Source: Mammaliicoccus sciuri | GTDB lineage: Bacteria; Bacillota; Bacilli; Staphylococcales; Staphylococcaceae | Length of the DNA stretch: 64,000 nucleotides | Reading direction: 5' to 3' | NCBI RefSeq assembly: GCF_025561425.1 | Contig: NZ_CP094824.1 | Span: forward strand, 372,001 to 436,000 | Shown: piece after piece, positions 9,806-17,596 of the stretch | Numbering within the stretch: position 1 is the first letter of the stretch | How the letters are laid out: each line of letters begins with the position of its first letter | Notes under the pieces: model-generated | What the model was told of the DNA's origin: nothing | What the model saw: only the letters and a program-made list of their open reading frames with translations | The model's database searches: none | Made by a program: the position numbers and the translations under genes

Positions 9806-11410
9806 ATGGAGATATCTAATCAACTAAAGAATTTATTCAATAGTAATTCTGATGTAGAAAAAATATTTGTTAGTGTTGGTCATCCTTCCCAAAAGGCTAT
9901 AGTAAAAATGTTTAAAGCTCATAATGCTGAACGAAATATTAAAAAATATATCGAATCATTTCGAAAAAATACTGGTAAAAATGCTGAATGGGTTAAAATA
10001 GATTTCGTTACATCAATTGAAAAAATTAAATATGAACAATTAAAGCATGATTTAACTCATACACGTAGAAATTATGTAGAATATGGCTTTTCATTAGATA
10101 ATAATTGGGAGTTAGCATTCTTACCTGAAGAAATTAATACCAATGCATTTATAAGACCAGAACCTAATAGTAAAGAGCTTTTCATGTCTGAGAAGAACAT
10201 TAACAACTATATTAAAAAATACAAAAGAATAAGAAAATATTTCACACATCGTAACTATGAAAACGAATCTGTTTATAAGTTCTACACGAAAAGTTATTTC
10301 TTTGAAGAAAATCAACTTATTGAATTAGAAGAAAAAGGATATCGTAAAGGTCTAAGAAAAATAGATAATCTTAATGAAGAAATTGATCGATTAATTAAAA
10401 CAAGTACACACTTTTTGAAAGATCAAATTCAAGATAACGGAAAGTATATTTACGGTTATTTTCCACATTTTGATAATGAAATAGGCTTCTATAACAACTT
10501 ACGTCATTCATCTTCGACATATGCATTAATAGAAGGTCTGAGTTATTTAAATGAAGATGTCACAATTGTAGAAAAGGCGATTGATTATTTAATAAAACAT
10601 TATTTATATGAAGTTGATGCCGCGGGATATATATTTGATGATACAGAAGGTATGAATGAAATAAAATTAGGTCAAAACGCTGCATTTATCTTCGCGATTT
10701 GTGAATATTTAAAACATGTACCTGATAATGCTCGATATTTAGAAGCTGCACAGAAAGTTGCTAAAGGGATATTGTCGATGATTGATGATCAACAACAAAC
10801 GATTCACGTATTAAATTATCCTGATTTAACGATAAAAGAACAATTCAGAATTGTATATTATGATGGTGAAGCTGCTTTAGCGTTATTAAGACTTTACCAA
10901 ATTGATCATAATGAAGAATGGTTGAATACAGTCAAAATGTTATTTGAAATGTTTATAGAGAAAAAATATTGGAAGTATCATGATCACTGGTTAGGATATT
11001 GTATAAATGAATTAGTACAAATTGATCCACAAGAGAAATATTATAAATTTGGCATTCAGAACGTATCGAGTTATTTAGATTATATGCAACAAAGGGAAAC
11101 GACATTCCCAACATTTTTAGAAATGTTAATGGCGACTTATCACTTAGTTGAAAAAGCTAAGAGTACTGGCTATGCTGATCTTGTTGAAACTTATTTAGAT
11201 GAAGAAAAATTCATTAAGACAATACATATAAGAGCTGATTATGAAAGAACAGGCTACTTTTATCCTGAAATTGCAATGTACTTTAAAAATCCAGCACGCA
11301 TTGTGAATTCATTCTTCATTAAACATCATGGCTATAGAGTAAGAATAGATGATATTGAACACTATTTATCAGGGTATGTTCAATACCAAAAAGTATTTAA
11401 AGATTCCTAG
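9806..11410 (+). CDS. Uncharacterised protein with a probable (alpha/alpha) helical-toroid domain
   Basis: 534 residues, no signal peptide or membrane helix. Residues 1-190 are charged and not recognised. From about residue 195 to 500 there are repeated helical hairpins, each with a small-residue motif: RHSSSTYALIEGL near 232, LGQNAAFIFAICEYL near 287, and YYDGEAALALLRLYQ near 350. This is the look of six-hairpin glycosidases and sugar epimerases. The RHSSS motif and several Asp/Glu residues could be catalytic. It directly follows the adhesin, as glycosyl-modifying genes follow sdr genes in staphylococci, but that link is only positional. AAAGG lies upstream of ATG 9806. Confidence 0.55.
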   Translation: MEISNQLKNLFNSNSDVEKIFVSVGHPSQKAIVKMFKAHNAERNIKKYIESFRKNTGKNAEWVKIDFVTSIEKIKYEQLKHDLTHTRRNYVEYGFSLDNNWELAFLPEEINTNAFIRPEPNSKELFMSEKNINNYIKKYKRIRKYFTHRNYENESVYKFYTKSYFFEENQLIELEEKGYRKGLRKIDNLNEEIDRLIKTSTHFLKDQIQDNGKYIYGYFPHFDNEIGFYNNLRHSSSTYALIEGLSYLNEDVTIVEKAIDYLIKHYLYEVDAAGYIFDDTEGMNEIKLGQNAAFIFAICEYLKHVPDNARYLEAAQKVAKGILSMIDDQQQTIHVLNYPDLTIKEQFRIVYYDGEAALALLRLYQIDHNEEWLNTVKMLFEMFIEKKYWKYHDHWLGYCINELVQIDPQEKYYKFGIQNVSSYLDYMQQRETTFPTFLEMLMATYHLVEKAKSTGYADLVETYLDEEKFIKTIHIRADYERTGYFYPEIAMYFKNPARIVNSFFIKHHGYRVRIDDIEHYLSGYVQYQKVFKDS

Positions 11411-11506
11411 TATTGCTAAAGGTTGATTTAATGAATGACTTTAAGTGATAATATGTATAAAGTTATCTTGAAATAATAAAAAATGATGTACGAAGGAGTC
11501 TTTTTA

Positions 11507-11902
11507 ATGCAAGAGAGAAAATTAGTCGCTGAAAAAGAAATCGAAGTTAATGTTTATGATATTGATGCTATGGGCATTGTGAGTAATATTGTGTATGTAA
11601 GATGGTTTGAAGATTTAAGAACTGCTTTTATCAACCAATATATGACTTACTCAGAAATGATGAAATTTAACATATCACCAATATTGATGAGAACTGAGGC
11701 AGACTATAAAGTACCATTGACGATTCATGATAAACCAGTCGGTAGATGTTGGTTAGTTAAAGCGAGTAGAATGAAGTGGGAACTTGAATTCGAAATTGCT
11801 ACAGAAGATAAAGTGCATTGTACGGGATATCAAAAAGGTGGATTTTATAACGTGGTAGATGAGAAAATAGCACAAACACCGAAAGTATTTTTAGAAATTT
11901 AA
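11507..11902 (+). CDS. Hotdog-fold acyl-CoA thioesterase (YbgC/FadM type)
   Basis: 131 residues. It has the 4-hydroxybenzoyl-CoA-thioesterase-type opening, EVNVYDIDAMGIVSNIVYVRWFEDLR, in which the Asp/Asn active-site stretch and the following helix are typical. These enzymes hydrolyse acyl-CoA esters in the cytosol. ATG 11507 is preferred because GAAGGAG sits eight bases upstream; the in-frame ATG at 11483 precedes that site. The racemase paralogue follows after 15 bp, suggesting a shared transcript. Confidence 0.8.
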   Translation: MQERKLVAEKEIEVNVYDIDAMGIVSNIVYVRWFEDLRTAFINQYMTYSEMMKFNISPILMRTEADYKVPLTIHDKPVGRCWLVKASRMKWELEFEIATEDKVHCTGYQKGGFYNVVDEKIAQTPKVFLEI

Positions 11903-11917
11903 GTTAGGATGGCATAT

Positions 11918-12724
11918 ATGACAAATAATCAAGACACGTTATTGCAACCTATTGCTGTTTTTGATGCGGGAATTGGCAGTTATTCAATTGTAGAATTGTT
12001 AAAAAAGACATACCCAAATCTAGACATCATATATCTGGCAGATCGCAATCAGTTTCCTTATGGTCAAAAATCTATCCATGAATTAGAAACTGTAATTAAG
12101 GAAACCATTCATTATTTAGAAAAGTGGAATCCACGTTTAATTATCGTCGCATCTAATGTACCAACGATTACTATTTTAAATGACATGAAAGATAACTTTG
12201 ATACTGAAATCATAGGTGTAGTTCCACCGGTGAAAGAAGCGTTAGAGAAATCTTCTAGTAAACAAATAGGTATTTTAGGTGTTCAATCTTTAATTGAAAG
12301 TGATGCATTAAATGAATTTATAAAAAATGAAGTTTCTTCAAGAAATGTATATCAATTTAATGCTTCTTCATTAGTTGAATTAGTTGAAGACGGATCATTT
12401 ATATCCGATAAATATCGTACTTTAATGACTGTGAAGAATTTTATGGATGATATTTTAGATCAACATGAAGAAATCGATATATTTACATTATCATCTACAC
12501 ATTTACCGTGGTTGTATAGTTATTTTAAAGAGTTATATCCACATATCATGTTTATTGACCCTGCTCAAACTATTATTGAACAAGCAGAATCACATACTTC
12601 CAACGGTCATGGAACGATTAAGACATTAGTAACTGAAAATGATGACTATACTATAGAAGGTTTTGAATCAATACTTGAAAAGTTAAATATAAGCTTAGAC
12701 ATTGAAAAAGTCGAGATAAACTAA
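11918..12724 (+). CDS. Glutamate/aspartate racemase-family protein lacking both catalytic cysteines
   Basis: 269 residues aligning with MurI end to end: substrate loop VFDAGIGSYS (Asp16), the LADRNQFPYGQKS motif, and a C-terminal STHLPWL block. In MurI the two catalytic cysteines lie in CNTA and GCTHYP. Here the equivalents are ASNVPT (Ser79) and SSTHLP (Ser193), so both thiols are gone. Standard two-base racemisation is therefore unlikely. The neat Cys to Ser changes in an intact frame suggest a changed role (regulator, binding protein or different chemistry) and not decay. ATG 11918 is preferred because TAGGA lies eight bases upstream. It probably shares a transcript with the thioesterase. 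Confidence 0.82.
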   Translation: MTNNQDTLLQPIAVFDAGIGSYSIVELLKKTYPNLDIIYLADRNQFPYGQKSIHELETVIKETIHYLEKWNPRLIIVASNVPTITILNDMKDNFDTEIIGVVPPVKEALEKSSSKQIGILGVQSLIESDALNEFIKNEVSSRNVYQFNASSLVELVEDGSFISDKYRTLMTVKNFMDDILDQHEEIDIFTLSSTHLPWLYSYFKELYPHIMFIDPAQTIIEQAESHTSNGHGTIKTLVTENDDYTIEGFESILEKLNISLDIEKVEIN

Positions 12725-12792
12725 AATTTTCATTTTACAACTTTAGATTATATGTTAGTATATCTTAACGATTAATTTAAAGGGGGTAAATG

Positions 12793-13419
12793 ATGTTTGA
12801 TATCGTATCTTTTCAACTGTTTTTAATCACAGTGCTTATCATCTGTATCACACCTGGTATTGATATGATGTTTATACTAAATAGAAGTATTTCACAAGGT
12901 AGAGATGCAGGTATATATTCAGCATTAGGTGTTTCGGTTGGTGCAGTTGTTCATACTGTACTGTCAGGAATAGGGTTGTCTGTTATTTTACAAACTTCCG
13001 TTGTCTTGTTCACAATTATTAAAATTATCGGAGCAGTATATTTAATTTATTTAGGTATACAAATGTTTATAAGTAAACAATCTTCAATCTCAATAAAGAA
13101 GACTGTGTATCAATCTCGTAGAAAATTATTATTACAAGGCGTGATCACGAACGTTACGAATCCTAAGGTAGCACTATTCTTTATTTCCTTTATTCCACAG
13201 TTTATTTCAGTGGATAATCAGTACGGTCCAATACCATTTTTAATATTGGGCAGTATTTTCGCAGTAATGGGTGCGATAACATCATTTATCATTGTGATCT
13301 TTTCAAGTAGTTTAACAACAAAATTAAGAGATAATATCGTAGCAGAAAAAATTATCAATAAAATAAGTGGAGCAGTATTTGTCATATTAGGAATAAGTCT
13401 ATTTGGTACAAAATCATAA
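12793..13419 (+). CDS. LysE/RhtB-family amino-acid exporter
   Basis: 208 residues with about six membrane helices. The N-terminal TPGIDMMFILNRSISQGRDAGIYSALGVSVGA motif and GVITNVTNPKVALFFISFIPQF in the middle are hallmarks of LysE/RhtB efflux proteins, which export amino acids or analogues. Two adjacent ATG codons (12790 and 12793) are possible; the AGGGGG site fits the second better. A strong terminator follows. Confidence 0.88.
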   Translation: MFDIVSFQLFLITVLIICITPGIDMMFILNRSISQGRDAGIYSALGVSVGAVVHTVLSGIGLSVILQTSVVLFTIIKIIGAVYLIYLGIQMFISKQSSISIKKTVYQSRRKLLLQGVITNVTNPKVALFFISFIPQFISVDNQYGPIPFLILGSIFAVMGAITSFIIVIFSSSLTTKLRDNIVAEKIINKISGAVFVILGISLFGTKS

Positions 13420-13427
13420 AGAAGTGA

Positions 13428-13469
13428 AAATGGCGCGGGACATTGAATGATGTCCCGGCCATTTTTTTA
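13428..13469 (+). terminator. Terminator after the LysE gene
   Basis: AATGGC-GCGGGACAT pairs with ATGTCCCG-GCCATT and is followed by a seven-T run. Confidence 0.88.
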
Positions 13470-13500
13470 TTGGGGAATAGTGGGATGAATGAAGTGACGC

Positions 13501-13785
13501 TGAATTTATCAAGACTGGCTAAACAAGATAAATAGAGGCGCTGTATTTATCAAGACTGAGCAAACAAGATAAATAGGAGGTCTGAATTTATCAAGACTGG
13601 CTAAACAAGATAAATAGAGGCGTTGTATTTATCAAGATTGACCAAACAAGATAAATAGAGGTGTCGAATATTGCAAGTGGAGCGTGACTAGCAACATTGG
13701 AGGTCTGAATATTGCAAGTGGGACGTGACTAGAAATGTTGGAGTTCTGAATATTGCAAGACTGCCCAAACAAGCAACATACATCC
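13501..13785. repeat. Array of seven ~41-bp hairpin units with exchangeable stems and loops
   Basis: Units begin near 13501, 13542, 13583, 13624, 13666, 13706 and 13747. Units 1-4 have stem ATTTATC/GATAAAT around a 16-nt loop of the type AAGACTGGCTAAACAA. Units 5 and 6 have stem AATATTGC/GCAACATT (imperfect in 6) with a different loop, AAGTGGAGCGTGACTA. Unit 7 combines stem ATATTGC/GCAACAT with the first loop type (AAGACTGCCCAAACAA). Both arms change together. The 13420-13964 gap holds no gene; 13786-13940 is C-rich and then AT-rich spacer leading to the ABC exporter. A sister array lies at 39.25-39.50 kb. Confidence 0.85.
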
Positions 13786-13964
13786 GCCGAACCCTAAAAC
13801 TCCAGTACCCCACACCTCCCAATCTCCCTCATCTACAAAATTCCCGTATACGCCATTCGGATGATTTTCATATAAATGTATGAAAATTATGAACTTTCAA
13901 TTTTCAGATGATTGTTTTGTGCTAAAATTTTAAATGTGTAGATATAAGGGGAGTGTGGACGATT

Positions 13965-15755
13965 ATGAAGGTATTTGCAAAATTGGGCTGGTTTATTAAA
14001 CAAGAAAGGAAAAATTATATTTTTGGCATTCTCATATTATTACTTGTAGCACTAATTGATTTGTTGCCTCCACAAATTATCGGTCGAGTGATTGATGGTA
14101 TTAGCTTTAATACTTTAACGGGAAAGACGCTTCTTATTTATCTCATCATTTTATTTCTTGCTGCTGTATTAACATATGTATTTCGTTACTACTGGCGTAT
14201 TATGATATTCGGGGCGAGTATGAGGTTAGGAAAGATATTAAGAGAGCGACTGTATCATAAATATACGTCGATGAGTCCTTCTTTTTTCCAAGAAAGACGT
14301 ACTGGCGATTTAATGGCACATGCTACCAATGATATTAGAGCTGTTCAGAACACTGCAGGTGGCGGCGTTCTGACAATTGCGGATTCACTGATGTCAGGTG
14401 GAGCTGTTCTGATTACTATGGCGATTACTGTTGATTGGCGTTTAACTTTAATTGTGATGATTCCACTTCCTATTATGATTATATTAACGAGTTATTATGG
14501 TAAATTGCTTAACCGCGGTTTCAAAAAGGCACAAGCTGCGTTTAGTCAGTTGAATGATAAGACTCAAGAGAGTATTGCTGGGATAAAAGTTACAAAGACA
14601 TTTGGTTATGAAAAAGACGATCAAGCAGATTTTAAGCAACTAAGTGATGATGTGGTGTACAAAAATTTAAAAGTTTCTAAAATTGATGCGTTGTTTGATC
14701 CAACCATTATGTCAGTAATTGGTGTGAGTTATTTTTTAGCGATATTCTTTGGCGCAAGAATGGTGATTCAAGATGATATTACAATTGGACAACTTGTTAC
14801 ATTTACAACTTATTTAGGGATGATGGTTTGGCCACTACTCGCACTTGGATTATTCTTTAACATTGTTCAAAGAGGTCATGCTTCATATGAAAGAATTAAT
14901 GAAATTACCAATGTTCCAAACGATGTCGATACAGAAGTTAAGACGGATATGATTCCTGAAGGGGATATTCATGTTGACATTAAATCCTTTAAATTTCCAA
15001 ACGATGATAAAGTGGCATTACATGACATTCATTTCACGATTGAAAAAGGTACAACATTAGGTATTGTTGGTCGAACAGGGTCAGGTAAAAGTGCAATCAT
15101 TCGTCTATTATTACGCGAATTTGATACGAAAGAAGCGGATGAAATGATATATGGTCATCATCCATTAAGTTATTTTAATATTCGCCATTTAAGAGCGCAA
15201 TTTGGTTATGTCCCTCAAGACCATTTTTTATTCTCGACTTCAATAAGAAATAACATTGCCTTTAGCGATCCGACTATCGATGATGACATCATTCATAACG
15301 CGAGTAATATTAGTTATATTCACCAAGATATATTAAGCTTTCCTGAAGGCTACAATACAGTTGTCGGTGAGAGAGGTGTTTCATTATCAGGCGGTCAGAA
15401 GCAAAGGATTTCTATCGCAAGAGCATTAATTATGAATCCCCCTGTACTGATATTAGATGATTCATTATCAGCAGTAGATGCAGAAACTGAAGAACATATA
15501 CTTGAAAATATGCAGAATGTCAGACAAGGTAAGACGAATATTATAACAGCTCATAGAATGAGTGCTGTCAGTCATGCCGATATGATTATCGTGATGGATG
15601 AAGGCACAATCATTGAACGCGGTACACATCAAGAGTTGATGAATCTTAAGGGTTGGTATTATGACACGTATCAATCACAAGCGTTGCATGAAAAGCTTGC
15701 GAGTAGTCTAGATGAATTGGCAAAGGGGGGCTACAACGATGGCACAAAATCATAA
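13965..15755 (+). CDS. ABC exporter half-transporter, degenerate-site subunit (YheI/BmrC type)
   Basis: About 596 residues. A six-helix transmembrane domain (residues 1-300) is followed by an ATPase domain with Walker A GRTGSGKSA, signature LSGGQKQRIS, and Walker B LILDDSLSAVDAE. The residue after the Walker B Asp, normally the catalytic Glu, is Asp here, as in BmrC-type subunits whose own ATP site is degenerate. It should pair with the next gene to form a heterodimeric drug or lipid exporter. The ATG at 13965 has AAGGGGAG 11 bases away; a GTG at 13953 overlaps that site and is less likely. Confidence 0.85.
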   Translation: MKVFAKLGWFIKQERKNYIFGILILLLVALIDLLPPQIIGRVIDGISFNTLTGKTLLIYLIILFLAAVLTYVFRYYWRIMIFGASMRLGKILRERLYHKYTSMSPSFFQERRTGDLMAHATNDIRAVQNTAGGGVLTIADSLMSGGAVLITMAITVDWRLTLIVMIPLPIMIILTSYYGKLLNRGFKKAQAAFSQLNDKTQESIAGIKVTKTFGYEKDDQADFKQLSDDVVYKNLKVSKIDALFDPTIMSVIGVSYFLAIFFGARMVIQDDITIGQLVTFTTYLGMMVWPLLALGLFFNIVQRGHASYERINEITNVPNDVDTEVKTDMIPEGDIHVDIKSFKFPNDDKVALHDIHFTIEKGTTLGIVGRTGSGKSAIIRLLLREFDTKEADEMIYGHHPLSYFNIRHLRAQFGYVPQDHFLFSTSIRNNIAFSDPTIDDDIIHNASNISYIHQDILSFPEGYNTVVGERGVSLSGGQKQRISIARALIMNPPVLILDDSLSAVDAETEEHILENMQNVRQGKTNIITAHRMSAVSHADMIIVMDEGTIIERGTHQELMNLKGWYYDTYQSQALHEKLASSLDELAKGGYNDGTKS

Positions 15756-17502
15756 TTTAACTGCCAAAGATCAGTTTGATGTACTCAAAAGATTAATTAA
15801 ATATACGTTCCCCTTTAAAGGTATCATTGCACTTGCTTTCTTGATGCTGACGATTTCGACAGTTGCAAGTGTCGCAACACCTTATTTGGTAAAAGTATTT
15901 ATCGATGATTATTTAACGCCACGTGTATTTCCAGAATCTGATATGACATTATTGATTGTCATATTCTTTGTCGTTCAAATCATTGGTGCTGTAACAACCT
16001 ATTGGAATGTATACTTATTTCAATATTTAGCTTTTAAAGTGATTCAACAATTAAGAATTGATGCTTTTGATAAAATTGGCCAATTAGGCATGCGCTATTT
16101 TGATAAAGAGCCAGGTGGCAGTATAGTATCAAGGTTAACGAATGATACTGAGGCTATTGTAGAAATGTTTATCGGTGTATTTTCTTCATTTTTAATGGCA
16201 TTATTTATGGTTATTTCAAGTTATGTCATGATGTTTATTTTAGATTTTAAATTAGCTTTAATGGCACTTGTATTTGTACCTATTATAGTTGTCATATTAG
16301 CACTTTATAGAAAATATTCTGCGATATACTTTTCCCAAGCGAGACAGCTTTTATCAGATTTAAATGCGAAGTTAGCTGAATCTATCGAAGGTATGAGAAT
16401 TATTCAAGTATTTAATCAAGAAAAGAGACTGCAAAAAGAATTTAATGACATTAACGATGAGCACTATGAGTTTAATATGAAGACAGTCAAAATCGATGGT
16501 TTACTACTCAGACCGGCAATCAGTATGATTTCAGTATTTGCTGTTATTATGATATTAAGCTACTTCGGTATATTGAGCTTTTCAGGTGGCATTACAGCAG
16601 GTGTTGTATTTGCATTTGTACAATATATGGAACGTTTCTTTGAACCGATTAACCAAGTCAGTCAAAATTTAAACGTACTTCAACAAGCACTCGTATCAGC
16701 GAGTCGTGTATTTAAACTGATCGATAATGATATGCTTGAGCCCGCGCAACAAGAGCGTCAAGATTTTCATATTACTGACGGCAAAATTGAATTTAAAGAT
16801 GGAACGTTTAGTTATGATGGCAAAACAGATGTATTAAAAAATATATCATTCACCGCAAATCCAGGTGAAACAGTTGCACTTGTTGGGCATACAGGTTCTG
16901 GGAAAAGTTCAATCATTAACTTGTTTATGAGATTTTATGAATTTGAACAAGGTGAAATACTAATCGATCAACAATCGATTAAGCAAATACCGAAAAAAGA
17001 ACTGAAATCTAATATTGGACTTGTGCTTCAAGATGCATTTATTTTCTACGGAACGATTACATCGAATATAAAATTGTATCATCCGACGATGACTTTTGAA
17101 AAAGTGAAAGAAGCGGCTGAATTTGTAAATGCAGATCAATTTATCAATAAATTACCTGGGAAATATGAACATAAAGTAATCGAAAAAGGTAGTGCATTTT
17201 CAAGTGGAGAAAGACAATTGTTAGCATTTGCAAGAACGATCGCAAGTGATCCAAAAATATTAATACTGGATGAAGCGACTGCTAATATCGATTCAGAAAC
17301 AGAAGCGCAAATTCAAGCATCTTTAGAAAAAATGAGAAAAGGCAGAACAACTTTAGCGATTGCGCATAGACTATCAACTATTCAAGATGCTGATCAAATC
17401 GTCGTATTGAATAAAGGTGAAATCGTTGAAAGAGGTACACATGACGAGTTGATTAAACAAGACGGTATTTATCACAAAATGTATTTACTTCAAAATGGAT
17501 AA
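15739..17502 (+). CDS. ABC exporter half-transporter, catalytic-site partner (YheH/BmrD type)
   Basis: 587 residues: six-helix membrane domain then ATPase with Walker A GHTGSGKSS, signature FSSGERQLLA (non-canonical second residue) and Walker B LILDEATANID with the catalytic Glu present. In the heterodimer the intact site is built from this Walker B and the partner's LSGGQ, which fits the asymmetry seen in both genes. The start overlaps the upstream stop by 17 bp, with a GGGGGG site, indicating translational coupling. A terminator follows. Confidence 0.87.
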   Translation: MAQNHNLTAKDQFDVLKRLIKYTFPFKGIIALAFLMLTISTVASVATPYLVKVFIDDYLTPRVFPESDMTLLIVIFFVVQIIGAVTTYWNVYLFQYLAFKVIQQLRIDAFDKIGQLGMRYFDKEPGGSIVSRLTNDTEAIVEMFIGVFSSFLMALFMVISSYVMMFILDFKLALMALVFVPIIVVILALYRKYSAIYFSQARQLLSDLNAKLAESIEGMRIIQVFNQEKRLQKEFNDINDEHYEFNMKTVKIDGLLLRPAISMISVFAVIMILSYFGILSFSGGITAGVVFAFVQYMERFFEPINQVSQNLNVLQQALVSASRVFKLIDNDMLEPAQQERQDFHITDGKIEFKDGTFSYDGKTDVLKNISFTANPGETVALVGHTGSGKSSIINLFMRFYEFEQGEILIDQQSIKQIPKKELKSNIGLVLQDAFIFYGTITSNIKLYHPTMTFEKVKEAAEFVNADQFINKLPGKYEHKVIEKGSAFSSGERQLLAFARTIASDPKILILDEATANIDSETEAQIQASLEKMRKGRTTLAIAHRLSTIQDADQIVVLNKGEIVERGTHDELIKQDGIYHKMYLLQNG

Positions 17503-17509
17503 TAGTATG

Positions 17510-17543
17510 AACTGATCAGACGAAAGTGTCTGGTCAGTTTTTG
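17510..17543 (+). terminator. Terminator after the ABC exporter pair
   Basis: ACTGATCAGAC pairs with GTCTGGTCAGT around GAAAGT, followed by a T-run. Confidence 0.85.
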
Positions 17544-17596
17544 TATATGTAATTATGTATAATAAGCAGTAATAGATAACTAGAGGAGGATTTTAC

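Noticed and set aside
11483-11506. Upstream start of the thioesterase
   Set aside because: The Shine-Dalgarno site GAAGGAG lies after this ATG and serves the ATG at 11507.
13501-13785. CRISPR array
   Set aside because: Units are 41 bp with no unique spacers, the units themselves are hairpins with repeated loops, and no cas gene is near.
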